A DNA stretch of 64,000 nt from Pseudobdellovibrionaceae bacterium (GCA_020635075.1 JACKAM010000002.1:806001-870000); one strand, 5' to 3'. Counted from the first letter of the stretch, positions 49,588 through 59,721 are shown. Numbers and translations are program-made. The notes: generated by a model from the letters alone, not told the origin.

Positions 49588-50462
49588 GAACCGGATCCCT
49601 TTGCCAAAGCCTCTTCCAAAACCTTTACCCAGCTGCAAACACGTGGCTCATTCTTATACCGGCGCAAGAACATTTGGTCACTTTTTTTGCAAGTTGTGAT
49701 GTAACTTGCTGCCCAGTTCCTACGCGCCGGCGACTGAGGGGAATGCTTCCAAAGCAGGTAAAGGGGTTCCGGAAACTGAGGGTCCTCTTTGAGGAGCTTC
49801 CTGGCCAGGGTTGGGATCGACTTTTTTATTCCCTGGTTCTCTTCCAAAATCAGCCTGTACCAACTGACCTCAAATGAAAACTCCGCCTCTAGAGCCTTTA
49901 CTTCCTCCTCCCACTGGCTTCGCCCCTGAGCGCTGAGGTCCCGGCACAAATCCAAACGAGCCTTCAGAATCAATAGTTCACTGTCATAGGGATTGATTGA
50001 TAGCCCCTCTTCCGCCTGACCACGCGCTTCACCACAATTATTCTCAGCCAACAAGTTCCTTCCCAGTGCCGCTATGATCTGAGTGTTTTCGGGCTCTAAC
50101 TCAAGAGCCTCCCGATAGCGCTTTAGGGACTCTGCCCTATTACCAGAAAAGAAAAGGGACTCCCCTGATTCAAATGCCGCCTGTGCTCTGTCGGTCAAAA
50201 AGTTCCGGGAAATTTGGTTGATTCCCTCAACAAGCTTTGGCCTTTCTTCGCTCGAAGTCTGTTTGTCACTCAAAGCCTCAATCAGAATCAACTGTCCCTG
50301 TCTGCGCTGACCGGAAATGGTCAGCCTTTGTGCTTGCTGAATCTTCCCCGCCGTAACTGAGTCGATAGAGGTGGCCTTGGAAATTTCAAAAGGGAGTGCC
50401 GATAAAAAAACGGCGACCCAAATGAGTGTCGCCGTCTTTGAGAAGTCTCTCTTTTGACTCAT
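49584..50462 (-). CDS. Exported TPR-repeat protein
   Basis: 292 residues. A signal peptide (LIWVAVFLSALPFEISKA) is followed by about 250 residues of helical repeats including AAFESGESLFFSGNRAESLK and RYREALELEPENTQIIAALG, which fit TPR spacing. Periplasmic scaffold; no catalytic motif. It overlaps the LptM-like gene by 4 bp and lies 1 bp after the next gene upstream, so all share one operon with dapA/dapB. Confidence 0.75.
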   Translation of the reverse strand: MSQKRDFSKTATLIWVAVFLSALPFEISKATSIDSVTAGKIQQAQRLTISGQRRQGQLILIEALSDKQTSSEERPKLVEGINQISRNFLTDRAQAAFESGESLFFSGNRAESLKRYREALELEPENTQIIAALGRNLLAENNCGEARGQAEEGLSINPYDSELLILKARLDLCRDLSAQGRSQWEEEVKALEAEFSFEVSWYRLILEENQGIKKSIPTLARKLLKEDPQFPEPLYLLWKHSPQSPARRNWAASYITTCKKSDQMFLRRYKNEPRVCSWVKVLEEALAKGSGS

Positions 50463-50463
50463 A

Positions 50464-51042
50464 TTAGAGCTTTGTGAAACTTGTCAGCTCCATGGTTACG
50501 TTGCCCATCGGGCCAGGAGCAATTTGTTTGATCATGCCTGCAATAGGAACGATGGATGGGTTGATCCATGCCTCTGAAGACTGGTTTTTATCCAAGTCCT
50601 TAATGCGGGCGTAAATGCAATCAAAGGTACCAGCAGGCACTGTAATGCGATCTTGCTTGGTCTCTTCGATTTCCGTGTTGCCAGGCTGAGGAGGATTCTG
50701 CTTTTGACCATTAACGATCAGCTGCAAAATCTGTCCTGTGTTTTTGTCGATTAGGGCTTCGATCTTCTGCTTGCCCATGAATCCGAGATCCATGTCCTGA
50801 TCCAGCCAAAATCCATCGGCAACTTCTTCGCGAACACGCATAACAGCCGTGCCCTTAATGAAACCCATGTCGAGATTGTAGTTGGCAACCTCACCGATCT
50901 TCCAGGGAAGACCCATGATGCCGACTTCACCCATGATGGTGTCTTGCATCTCGCCAAGGTTAATGATTGGGGTATCGATTGTTTTGGCTTCCGCCTGCAG
51001 GCCAGCCATCAAAAGAGCGGCGGCCAAAATCCGTTTGAACAT
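50464..51042 (-). CDS. Exported beta-rich protein (DUF3108-like)
   Basis: 192 residues from ATG 51042. The signal peptide is LAAALLMAGLQAEA. The mature protein alternates strands (EVANYNLDMGFIKGTAVMRV; RITVPAGTFDCIYARIKD) in a way that resembles the DUF3108 / lipocalin-like proteins. One cysteine. It heads the operon leading to dapA, suggesting an envelope role. Confidence 0.55.
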   Translation of the reverse strand: MFKRILAAALLMAGLQAEAKTIDTPIINLGEMQDTIMGEVGIMGLPWKIGEVANYNLDMGFIKGTAVMRVREEVADGFWLDQDMDLGFMGKQKIEALIDKNTGQILQLIVNGQKQNPPQPGNTEIEETKQDRITVPAGTFDCIYARIKDLDKNQSSEAWINPSIVPIAGMIKQIAPGPMGNVTMELTSFTKL

Positions 51043-51221
51043 TCCTATCCTCCTTGAGTTAGTAGGAGTATCGAACCACAACTTTCATCCAGATTGCAAG
51101 GGGAAGACGTTGGGCTAAAAATCCAAATCCTAGACCTTTGTCTGGTCCAGTACGAACTATCGGGTCTAAGCAAATAAATTTCTTTTACCGATAAACAGGT
51201 TGCTACAAATAAGGAGACATC

Positions 51222-52655
51222 ATGAGCCGGACTGCGCACGACGACATCGAAATTTTGGATTTTTCTCAAAACAAACCCCTTCAACTTATTCGCCAGGACC
51301 GTTACTACATCGAGGACGAGCCTTGTGAACTACTTGTTGATGGCAAGAGGCTCAAAGTACTGGATTTCTCCGCGTTCGGCATCGCAGTTGACTCCCCAGG
51401 TAAACTGCCCAGTGGGTTTGAACAACACGAAACGCAGTTGATCTTCGAGGGTGTCCAGGTTGCCACCCCCCACCTCAAGTTGGTTCGCCATGAAGTACGT
51501 GATTCGGGTGACTACAAATTGGCTTTTGAAGTTATTGGTGAACCCATACATGTGGAACGGGTCCAGGCGGTGCGCAGCTCCAGAGAAATCCTGAATGAAC
51601 ATGACCAGCGATTTCGCCAACTTGACGACCTTCCCGAAGAGGCCCGGGTCCTTATCTACCAACTCAAGGATTGGCTGGAGGAGCTGGGCGAACGAGTCAA
51701 CGCCCTTGCCCAGGGGCGTGATCAGACCGACAGTCGGCGCACATTTGAGTTTGAGAATACTTTGATCCCTATCGTAGGAACTTACATTGGCCAGGAATTT
51801 CCAAAACACTATTCTCGCCTGGCGCAACCCTTAAGGGACCTGCCACCTGAGTCTCGTAAGCTGCTGGTGGAGCTCTTTCGCTCAAAGTTGTGCGACATCA
51901 TTCACCAATCACCCTTTGCCAATCGGGTCTTTAAAAAGCCCCTCGGCTATGCCGGTGATTTTGAGATGATGAATCTCATCTATAAGTCAGAAAACATCGG
52001 CGAGTCTCTCTTTGCCCGCTGTCTTCAATATTACAGCGTCCGGGAGCCCGCAGCCCAGGCCGTGCGGAACCGGGCCGATTATTTGACCCATAAACTTTCA
52101 TCCATTCTGGATACCCGCAAAGATGAGCCCCTTAAGTTCTTGTCTGTTGCCTGCGGGCCCGCTCGGGAGTGGTTTAACATTGTATCTGAAGTTCAACGAT
52201 TCAACGATCGAAAGTTAAAGGTCGACCTGATTGACCAGGATAGCCGCGCCCTCAAGTACGCCCAGAGGCAAATGAAAGAAATGTCGGCCCACCATCCCAA
52301 CGCTGTGGACTTTAGCTTTATCCACAAGGCCATCAAGAATGTGATCGCCCGGGGGGTTGAGGGACAATACGACGTCATCTATTGCGCCGGCCTTTTTGAT
52401 TATCTCTCAGATCCTGTGGCCCAGTTGGCAGCAACACGCCTGTTTGCCTCACTCGCACCCGGTGGAACATTGATCATTGGCAATTTTAACGTCGCCAATC
52501 CCAATGAGGTTATCATGGACTTGGCTCTCGACTGGCATTTGATCTATCGCTCGGAGAAGGATTTAAACTCTTTGTTTGGCCATATCGGTGGGGCCCTGGA
52601 GATCGAATCGGAAAATTTGGACATTAATCTTTTTTGTGTGATCCGTAAGGAGTGA
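51222..52655 (+). CDS. PilZ-like / SAM-dependent methyltransferase fusion
   Basis: 477 residues. Residues about 25-115 look like a PilZ-type beta-barrel (ELLVDGKRLKVLDFSAFGIA). A helical middle follows. The C-terminal half is a class I methyltransferase with the SAM loop LKFLSVACGPAREWFNIVSE, the acidic strand KVDLIDQD, and YDVIYCAGLFDYLSD. This layout resembles proteins annotated as 3-hydroxypalmitate methyl ester (PhcB-type) synthases, which make a quorum signal in Ralstonia. That role is inference. The 52666 cyclase follows by 10 bp. Confidence 0.7.
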   Translation: MSRTAHDDIEILDFSQNKPLQLIRQDRYYIEDEPCELLVDGKRLKVLDFSAFGIAVDSPGKLPSGFEQHETQLIFEGVQVATPHLKLVRHEVRDSGDYKLAFEVIGEPIHVERVQAVRSSREILNEHDQRFRQLDDLPEEARVLIYQLKDWLEELGERVNALAQGRDQTDSRRTFEFENTLIPIVGTYIGQEFPKHYSRLAQPLRDLPPESRKLLVELFRSKLCDIIHQSPFANRVFKKPLGYAGDFEMMNLIYKSENIGESLFARCLQYYSVREPAAQAVRNRADYLTHKLSSILDTRKDEPLKFLSVACGPAREWFNIVSEVQRFNDRKLKVDLIDQDSRALKYAQRQMKEMSAHHPNAVDFSFIHKAIKNVIARGVEGQYDVIYCAGLFDYLSDPVAQLAATRLFASLAPGGTLIIGNFNVANPNEVIMDLALDWHLIYRSEKDLNSLFGHIGGALEIESENLDINLFCVIRKE

Positions 52656-52665
52656 CCAAAGCTGA

Positions 52666-54120
52666 ATGACCTTAATTGACGACCTGCGGAGGCGGGAAAA
52701 ATTAAGAGAACTAAAGGCCATCTTGGGGGTTATTACTCACAAGATGGTCATTCCGCTTTTTATGGCCTTTTGGCTTTGCGATCTACTTTATGTTCCGGAA
52801 CTCAAGTGGGAGTTCTTGATAGCCCGTAGTTTGGTGATCCCCCTGAGTCTCCTCACCCGTTGGCGACTTCCAAAATTGCAGACTTTCGCGCCAGCTCAGT
52901 GGCTGGCCTTTTTCTATATTATGGGCCTCGGGGCCATCATTAACTTCATGATTATCCGTATTGGCGATTGGAGCACTCCTTACTATGCAGGACTCGGACT
53001 TGTCGCGATTGGCTCCCTGTCCTTCGTGCCCTGGAACTGGAAGTTTTTTTCCATGAGCTCCATGGCTATCTTTGGCCCTTATTACATCGGCGCCGCCATG
53101 AGCGAACCCTCACCAGAACAGATGCAGCAAATTGGCATCAATAGCTTTTTTATTGTCAGCTTTGTGGTGATCACCCTCTTCCTGCGTTACCTAACTGAGC
53201 AACTTCGCCACAAAGAACTAGAGAGCCGACAGAATCTGCGCCAGGAGATCATTTCACGGGGAAAAATCATTGAGGAAAAGACCGCCGAAGCCTTAAAGCT
53301 GTCTGAGCTCAGCCGCCAGTTTTCTCCCCAGGTCGTTGAAGCCATTCGGCAGAATCAGGTGACTCTGTCAGAAAAGGTTCATCGATCAAACATATGCGCC
53401 ATTTTTATCGATATCGTCAATTCAACGGAGCGCGTGACCCGCATCGACAAGGACAGGGTGGACCGGGTGATTTCGCGCTTTATGCAGGACTCCGCCCGCG
53501 CCCTTCTTAAGTACGACATTACGATCGATAAATTCCTCGGTGATGGCCTGTTGGCCTTTTCCAATGACCCCGTGGCTTATGATGATTACATTGAGCGAGC
53601 CATCCGGGCATCAATGGAAATCCGCGAAAAATTTGCCCGCGATCAAGAGTTTTATGAGCGCAATTGGCTTAGGCCGCTGGAAGTCCGCGTCGGCATTGCA
53701 TCGGGATTTGCCAACGTTGGCTTTTATGGCAACGAGAAGTACTACCACAGTTACACCGCCATCGGACCGGTCATCAATCTTGCGAGCCGCCTATGTAGCG
53801 CCGCCAAACCCAGCCAAATCCTCGTCCCCTATGATGTCGTCGACGCTCTAGAGGGATGCCCTGAATTCAGTTTTGATTTTGTCGGCAAAAGGACCCTCAA
53901 GGGTTTTGGTGACGATGTGATTCAAACCTTTGAAGTTCATTCCGCCAGCGAAAGCCATTTGTCGTCACTCGATGCGCTGGACTGCCCGTCGTGCAATCAT
54001 GTCATGCACATCGATACTAACAATGACGGCATATTTGTATTTAAGTGTCGAAGCTGCGGTCACTCCATCGACAAGATGCCACCCTCAGCCTACACTAATG
54101 ACTCAAAAAAAGCTGCTTAG
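52666..54120 (+). CDS. Class III adenylate/guanylate cyclase with membrane domain and zinc ribbon
   Basis: 484 residues. Residues about 20-185 contain five or six membrane helices. A coiled coil (RQNLRQEIISRGKIIEEKTA) leads into the cyclase domain at about 235-410. CAIFIDIVNSTERV holds the first metal Asp, DKFLGDGLLAF the second, and NLASRLCSAA the transition-state region. C440, C443, C461 and C464 form a C-terminal zinc ribbon, which is uncommon. It likely makes cAMP or cGMP; the specificity residues cannot be assigned confidently. Paired with the PilZ-methyltransferase gene upstream. Confidence 0.88.
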   Translation: MTLIDDLRRREKLRELKAILGVITHKMVIPLFMAFWLCDLLYVPELKWEFLIARSLVIPLSLLTRWRLPKLQTFAPAQWLAFFYIMGLGAIINFMIIRIGDWSTPYYAGLGLVAIGSLSFVPWNWKFFSMSSMAIFGPYYIGAAMSEPSPEQMQQIGINSFFIVSFVVITLFLRYLTEQLRHKELESRQNLRQEIISRGKIIEEKTAEALKLSELSRQFSPQVVEAIRQNQVTLSEKVHRSNICAIFIDIVNSTERVTRIDKDRVDRVISRFMQDSARALLKYDITIDKFLGDGLLAFSNDPVAYDDYIERAIRASMEIREKFARDQEFYERNWLRPLEVRVGIASGFANVGFYGNEKYYHSYTAIGPVINLASRLCSAAKPSQILVPYDVVDALEGCPEFSFDFVGKRTLKGFGDDVIQTFEVHSASESHLSSLDALDCPSCNHVMHIDTNNDGIFVFKCRSCGHSIDKMPPSAYTNDSKKAA

Positions 54121-56519
54121 GTGGGTGGGGGACTGACCAGCACCTGACGGGGCTTGCTGCCATTTGGCGGACCAACCACGCCTTCAGATTCAAATATTTC
54201 AATTAGCCGCGCCGCCCGTGGATAGCCAATACGAAACCGCCGCTGAATCAATGAGGCACTGACTTCCTTGAGGCCTGATACATAGCAAAGAATTTCGTCG
54301 TAACGCTCATCATATTCCATGTCGCCACCACCAAGACCTTCACCATTTAGCTCAAAGCCTCCGCCGGTTCCCTCAAGGATTTTCATCGCCAGGGGATCGA
54401 AGTCCGGCTCCCCCTGAATTGACCAGTGCTCGGTCAGGCTGGCAATTTCTTCTTCAGTCAAGTAGGCACCATGGTGGCGCTCTGGCTTGGCCACTCCGGG
54501 TGCCAAGAACAACATGTCTCCGCGAGTCAGAAGACGTTCGGCACCGCTTTCATCGAGAATAATCCGCGAGTCCATTTTACTTGCAACTTTGAAGCTCACG
54601 CGGCCGGGAATGTTTGTTTTAATCAAGCCGGTAACCACGTCTTTACGTGGACTCTGCATAGCCAAAATCAGATGAATTCCACAGGCGCGTGCCATTTGTG
54701 CTAGACGGACCACAGCGTTTTCCACATTGGCCTTGTCCACGGCCATCAAGTCACCAAATTCTTCCACCACGATGACAATGTAGGGTTGGGGGGTAAAATA
54801 ATAGTCATCAAGCCGGGCCGCACCCTCAAGTTCAGCATGGTAATTTTCGTGTTCTTCAATATCGCCCTTGGGAAGTTTGCTGACGATCTCGTTAAAACCC
54901 TCAAGGCCACGGGCGCCAAACTTGGACATGGATCTATATCGCTTTTCCATTTCACGAATGGCCCACTTAAGCGCAACCACAGCCTTTTGCGGCTCCCGAA
55001 TAGGTGGCATCAGAAGGTGAGGACAGTGACTAAAGGCCGCTAGATCCACCTGCTTCGGATCGACCAGTATCAAGCGAAGCGTTTTAGGCGAGTGTCTAAA
55101 CAACAAACCCACAATAAGACTAACAACAAAGACAGACTTTCCTGACCCGGTTGAACCCGCCACCAACATATGGGGCATGCGTCGCAAATCCACCACCTTG
55201 GGCTCCCCATCAGCCTGTCTCCCCAGGGCGATCGGCAGCCTCATGTCCTCTTCCCAAAAATCTTCCTGGGTTAAAATGTCTTTCAGATATACTGTCTCTC
55301 GATGTTGGTTGGAAGTTTCGATCCCCACCACATCTCGACCGGGAATTGGAGCTATGATACGCACCGACTCACTGCTGAGGGCCAGGGACAGGTCATCTGC
55401 CAGGTCCGTAATCTTGCTGATTTTCACATCGGCTGCCGGCTTGAATTCGAACATAGTAATCGCTGGGCCTGGTTTGATCCCCACCACCGAACCGCGAACA
55501 GAAAACTGGGCCAGCTTGTCCACGAGAATCTTGGCCTTGGCCTTCACCTCTCTTTCATCTACCGATGATTCAGAAGATGGTGGGTCCTCCAAAAGCGAAA
55601 CTTTTGGCAGCTCCCAATTTTCGATTCGTTCGACCTTCTTGATCCGTGCCTTCTTCTTGCCACCCGCTGCCGTGGATTTCTTTTTACGTACCAAAAACCC
55701 ACTGAGTGTTGGCCCCGAATCTTCCTCCGGAGCCGCATCGAAGTCCCCATCTTCATCATAGGATTCCTCCTCATCGACGGAAAGAAAGCGTCCACCACTG
55801 TCAGGGGTTTCTCGTCCTCGCAGCGAAAACCTTGCCCCCCTCGGACCGCCTGCAGCTGCCGTTTGATAGGCATGAACCGGAATTTCTGCACTCTCTCGGG
55901 CCTGGGCCAGCTTGCTCTTAAACCACTCAAAGGCGCGGACAACCCAGCCTCCCTCACCGACCAAGTGGTCGGCTCCCCCCTTAGCAATCGCGATTGGTGA
56001 ACGAAGAAGATCCGAAACTGTTCTCTCCGTGTAAAAGACCATAAGAACTGCCGCCGCCGTCCACAGGATGACTGCGACCCCAGCAAAATTGAATACCCTG
56101 ACCAAACCTTTTGAGACGACAAGTCCCATCACCCCACCGGACGGAACCTGCTGGGCAAAGAGCCGCGCTTCAGGGAAGTAAAGAGCAATCAAAGAACAAC
56201 TGGTAACAAAGAGCAGAAGCGCCCAGAGCCAACGAAGTTTACCACTATAGGACTCGCGACCAAGAAAACTCATTGCAGCCTTGCGAAATGCCGCGATCAC
56301 CAGAATCCAGGATGAGATACCCAACAACTGATAGAGGATGTCTGCGAGAAACGAACCAAAGTACCCGCAGTAGTTTGCAACTTTAATGCTTCGACCAATG
56401 GAATTGAAGGAGGGGTCCGTTGGATGGTAGCTCATCAACGACAGAGCCAAAAATAGGCCCAGGGCCAACCAGATGAGGCCCACGATATCACGCCGAAACT
56501 TTCTGAATAGGTGATTCAT
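54117..56519 (-). CDS. ftsK: DNA translocase FtsK/SpoIIIE
   Basis: 800 residues. Four to five N-terminal membrane helices (to about residue 165) anchor it at the septum. A charged linker follows. The motor domain carries Walker A (MLVAGSTGSGKSVFVVSL) and Walker B (YIVIVVEEFGDLMAVD). The C-terminal gamma winged helix (LIQRRFRIGYPRAARLIEIF) reads KOPS/SRS-type orientation sequences. It pumps chromosome ends apart and activates XerCD at dif. Its stop overlaps the convergent cyclase stop by 4 bp. Confidence 0.96.
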   Translation of the reverse strand: MNHLFRKFRRDIVGLIWLALGLFLALSLMSYHPTDPSFNSIGRSIKVANYCGYFGSFLADILYQLLGISSWILVIAAFRKAAMSFLGRESYSGKLRWLWALLLFVTSCSLIALYFPEARLFAQQVPSGGVMGLVVSKGLVRVFNFAGVAVILWTAAAVLMVFYTERTVSDLLRSPIAIAKGGADHLVGEGGWVVRAFEWFKSKLAQARESAEIPVHAYQTAAAGGPRGARFSLRGRETPDSGGRFLSVDEEESYDEDGDFDAAPEEDSGPTLSGFLVRKKKSTAAGGKKKARIKKVERIENWELPKVSLLEDPPSSESSVDEREVKAKAKILVDKLAQFSVRGSVVGIKPGPAITMFEFKPAADVKISKITDLADDLSLALSSESVRIIAPIPGRDVVGIETSNQHRETVYLKDILTQEDFWEEDMRLPIALGRQADGEPKVVDLRRMPHMLVAGSTGSGKSVFVVSLIVGLLFRHSPKTLRLILVDPKQVDLAAFSHCPHLLMPPIREPQKAVVALKWAIREMEKRYRSMSKFGARGLEGFNEIVSKLPKGDIEEHENYHAELEGAARLDDYYFTPQPYIVIVVEEFGDLMAVDKANVENAVVRLAQMARACGIHLILAMQSPRKDVVTGLIKTNIPGRVSFKVASKMDSRIILDESGAERLLTRGDMLFLAPGVAKPERHHGAYLTEEEIASLTEHWSIQGEPDFDPLAMKILEGTGGGFELNGEGLGGGDMEYDERYDEILCYVSGLKEVSASLIQRRFRIGYPRAARLIEIFESEGVVGPPNGSKPRQVLVSPPPT

Positions 56520-56664
56520 TACAATAGCTTAAGCGACATATTTCAGAAGAGCCAGTCTGGATTTGACTTTTACTACAAAGAGTTTGATGAGTGGAGACAC
56601 CTTCTGGGCCCGAACCCCGAGTCGCACTATTCTTTTGTCTAGCAAGATGACCAGGAAAGCCGTA

Positions 56665-57312
56665 ATGGAGCAGATCAAAATCAATGAAATCTTTTACTCC
56701 ATCCAGGGGGAGTCAAGCTGGGCCGGATTCCCCACTGTTTTTATCCGCACCTCTGGATGCCATTTGCGCTGCACTTATTGCGATACCAAATACGCGTACG
56801 AAAAAGGTGACATGATGAGCCTGGATGAGATTCTAAGCCAGGTTGCTCGTTTCAACTCCAGGTATGTGTGCATAACAGGTGGAGAGCCCCTGCTTCAAGA
56901 CAATGCATATCCCCTTATGAAGACCTTATGCGACCAGAATTATCATGTTTCCCTCGAAACAAGTGGCGACATTGATTGTTCCAAGGTTGATCCGCGGGTT
57001 AAAAAAATCATTGATGTCAAAACGCCGGACAGTGGCGAACCAAATGCCTTCTCGACTGAAAATTTGAAATTCGCCGATGATGTCAATACGGAATTCAAAT
57101 TTATCATTTGCTCCGCCGCCGATTTTGATTGGGCCGAGAACTTTGTCCGCGAACACGATTTAAATAAGAATTCAGCCGTTTTATACAGCCCATCATACGG
57201 AGATATTTCGGAAAAATGGCTTGCAAAAAAGATTCTTTCTGAAAACTCACCTGCGCGGTTGCAATTGCAATTACATAAGTATATTTGGAATCCGGACACA
57301 CGGGGAGTATAA
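56665..57312 (+). CDS. queE: 7-carboxy-7-deazaguanine synthase (radical SAM)
   Basis: 215 residues from ATG 56665 (MEQIKINEIFYSIQGES), the family start. The [4Fe-4S] motif is C32-x3-C36-x2-C39 in SGCHLRCTYCDT; the GGEPLLQ SAM motif follows. It makes CDG, the third step toward queuosine and other 7-deazapurines. No queC/queD is in the window. Followed closely by fis. Confidence 0.93.
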   Translation: MEQIKINEIFYSIQGESSWAGFPTVFIRTSGCHLRCTYCDTKYAYEKGDMMSLDEILSQVARFNSRYVCITGGEPLLQDNAYPLMKTLCDQNYHVSLETSGDIDCSKVDPRVKKIIDVKTPDSGEPNAFSTENLKFADDVNTEFKFIICSAADFDWAENFVREHDLNKNSAVLYSPSYGDISEKWLAKKILSENSPARLQLQLHKYIWNPDTRGV

Positions 57313-57372
57313 GCGGTCGCGTGGGTCTTAAGGTGGTTAATGGGGCTTTTTTGCAAGGGGGGTGAGATTCGC

Positions 57373-57684
57373 ATGGCACCGAATCTCAATAATTCAAATC
57401 ATCTATTTGTCGCCAATCTTCAATCCGTCAGCTTGGAAAAATTGGTCAAAAGCAAATTGGAAGTGTTTTTTGCCCAGCAGCGTGACGCACAAATTGAACT
57501 CAATGATTTCTACAAAATCTACCTAGAGCAGGTGGAAAAACCATTGTTGGAAGAGGCGCTGCGCGCCAACTCTGGTAATCAGGTTAAGACTGCCAAGATG
57601 CTCGGTATCAATCGCAACACTCTGAAGAAAAAGATTGATACCTACAGGATTCGGATTAGAAATATCAAACACGCAGAAGCATAG
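57373..57684 (+). CDS. fis: Fis-family DNA-binding protein
   Basis: 103 residues from ATG 57373, with a GGGGGTGAG ribosome site. The C-terminal Fis HTH is clear: EEALRANSGNQVKTAKMLGI, then NRNTLKKKIDTY. The N-terminal helical part (about 60 residues) matches nucleoid Fis length rather than an NtrC fragment. It probably shapes DNA and regulates growth genes. It is 60 bp behind queE. Confidence 0.85.
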   Translation: MAPNLNNSNHLFVANLQSVSLEKLVKSKLEVFFAQQRDAQIELNDFYKIYLEQVEKPLLEEALRANSGNQVKTAKMLGINRNTLKKKIDTYRIRIRNIKHAEA

Positions 57685-57849
57685 TCATGGGCACCAGCGG
57701 GTGCTTCCTCGACATTCAACTTTGATAAGACCCGCGCTCTTTGCGTCTTAGGAAATGTTTTTCCTGGACTACGTTCAGACCAATTTAGCAACTAAGATCG
57801 ACACAGGTCTCCTGATGTCATGGCATCAACATTTGATTGAGGTTCTACT

Positions 57850-59316
57850 ATGATGGACAAGAAAGTCCCGCCGCAAAACATGGATGCCGAGAAGTCAATT
57901 CTCGGTGGTTTGTTAGCAGACCCTGAAGCCTGGGATGAGATTGCAGATCAAATTTCTGAGGAGGATTTTTACAAGCCGGCTCACCGCAAGGTCTTTGCCG
58001 CTATTCGTGAGCTGGGCAGGAGAAACCTGCCGGCTGACCTTGTGACCGTGGGCAATTGGCTCATGGAGAAGGGTGAGCTGGAGGCAATTGGGGGCTCGCC
58101 CTATTTGGTTGAACTTTTTGAGGCGACTCCGACCACAGCTAATATCACTTATTGGTGCAAGATCGTTCGCGAGAAGGCCCTTTTGCGCAAAGTCATTCAC
58201 TCGAGCCAGGGCTTTATTGAGAAGGCCTACGATCAGGATTTTGAGGATATTGAGGGTTTCTTAAGTGGAGTCGAATCCGAAGTCTTTGCTCTGGCGGAAA
58301 AGAAGCAGGCAAGTGGCCTGGTTGCCGCTAACGACATCGTGAAAGCCAGTCTGGAAAAGCTGGAAGAGCTCTATGCCCAAAAGCTCTCCGTCACTGGGGT
58401 TTCCAGTGGGTGGCCCGACTTGGACAATTTGACCAGCGGATTTCAGCCTGGGGAATTGATTATTATTGCTGCGCGCCCCTCTATGGGTAAGACCGCTTTG
58501 TGCCTGAACGTGGCCTCCCATGCCGCCCTGACCGACAAAAAGAAGGTGGCTTTCTTCTCCGTGGAAATGGGGAAGGAGTCCGTCATGCTGAGGATGCTGG
58601 CAAGTGCGGCCCGTATCTCTTTGAGCGATTTACGGGTGGCTCATATTTCTGATTCGGCTTGGCCAAAGCTGATTAATGCCGCCGCCACCCTCAGTGATTC
58701 AGGCCTCTATATTGACGATACTTCCGGGGTCAGCCCATATGAGATTCTTGCCAAATGCCGCCGCCTAAAGGCGAAAGATGGCCTGGATATGATCATCGTC
58801 GACTACCTTCAGCTCATGAGCCTCAAGCAACGGGTAGAGAGCCGAGAGCGTGAAGTCTCTGAGATTTCTAAAATGCTCAAGGCCATTGCCAAGGAACTCA
58901 AGGTGCCGGTGATAGCCCTTGCCCAGCTCAACCGTGGGGTAGAAGGTCGACAAAACCGGCGACCCATGCTTTCAGACTTGCGGGAGTCCGGCTCCATTGA
59001 ACAGGATGCTGACGTGATCATGATGATCTACCGCGAAGATTACTATGAAAAAGACAATCCCGACATTCGGGGTATTGCCGAAATCATCATCGGCAAACAG
59101 CGTAACGGACCAACTGACACCGTAAAGTTACTGTGGAAACCAGAGTTTGGTCAGTTCAAAAGCTTTGAAGAACAACAGCGAGGCCCAAACCCTCCCCCTC
59201 CGGAAAGTCCTAGCCCTGGCGGCTATAGAAGAGGAAACCCTGACAGCGGACAGTCGGGGGCCTCGTCCGGAGGACCCTCAAAACCCCGGAACTTTGCTCC
59301 TGGAGCGGAAATCTGA
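57850..59316 (+). CDS. dnaB: Replicative DNA helicase
   Basis: 488 residues (ATG 57850 or 57853; GAGG upstream). It is the hexameric fork helicase. The N-terminal domain (PPQNMDAEKSILGGLLADPE), Walker A (IIAARPSMGKTALCLNVA), Walker B (MIIVDYLQLMS) and the Q-/arginine-finger region (LRESGSIEQDADVIMMIYRE) are intact. A disordered Pro/Ser/Gly-rich tail of about 40 residues ends it. No intein. A GC hairpin without a T-run follows at 59342-59363. Confidence 0.97.
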   Translation: MMDKKVPPQNMDAEKSILGGLLADPEAWDEIADQISEEDFYKPAHRKVFAAIRELGRRNLPADLVTVGNWLMEKGELEAIGGSPYLVELFEATPTTANITYWCKIVREKALLRKVIHSSQGFIEKAYDQDFEDIEGFLSGVESEVFALAEKKQASGLVAANDIVKASLEKLEELYAQKLSVTGVSSGWPDLDNLTSGFQPGELIIIAARPSMGKTALCLNVASHAALTDKKKVAFFSVEMGKESVMLRMLASAARISLSDLRVAHISDSAWPKLINAAATLSDSGLYIDDTSGVSPYEILAKCRRLKAKDGLDMIIVDYLQLMSLKQRVESREREVSEISKMLKAIAKELKVPVIALAQLNRGVEGRQNRRPMLSDLRESGSIEQDADVIMMIYREDYYEKDNPDIRGIAEIIIGKQRNGPTDTVKLLWKPEFGQFKSFEEQQRGPNPPPPESPSPGGYRRGNPDSGQSGASSGGPSKPRNFAPGAEI

Positions 59317-59468
59317 GGATCTCCCTAGCTTTGTGTCCAGAAGTCAGGGCATTTGCCCTGGCTCTCTTGATGTCGCTTTAACCGCCTGATCTAATTGTTT
59401 TGTCGTTACTTATGAAGTCTCAAGGAATTGGCCAAGGACGGCCAAAAAATCCCAAGGAGGGGAGACCT

Positions 59469-59672
59469 ATGAGGGGAGCCGAACTTCTAAACGTGGTAGC
59501 GGAAGCAACAGGACTACCTCAATCACTCATTGTTAATGAAATTCATCGGTTGGCTGTGAAATCCGGTATGAGCGTCGAAACTCTGACTTTGGACGACCTG
59601 CGAGACCTCCTAGCGGAGTACCTACAGGACGTCTTGATTACCGCAAAGTCCCACTACAGCCCCTACCCTTAG
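59469..59672 (+). CDS. Small conserved-looking helical protein
   Basis: 67 residues from ATG 59469. The strong AAGGAGGGGAG just upstream argues for this start; the frame is open further back without support. The sequence is helical and acidic (LLNVVAEATGLPQSLIVNEI), with DDLRDLLAEYLQDVL near the end. No family recognised. Its stop lies inside a 9-bp hairpin CAGCCCCTA/TAGGGGCTG (59657-59678). Confidence 0.6.
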   Translation: MRGAELLNVVAEATGLPQSLIVNEIHRLAVKSGMSVETLTLDDLRDLLAEYLQDVLITAKSHYSPYP

Positions 59673-59721
59673 GGGCTGCGCCGTGCTTTCCGGGCCCTAG
59701 CAAGTTCCAATTCCTGAGCAA

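Noticed and set aside
59342..59363. Intrinsic terminator of dnaB
   Set aside because: The hairpin AGTCAGGGCA/TGCCCTGGCT is convincing but no T-run follows; kept only as a note in the dnaB entry.
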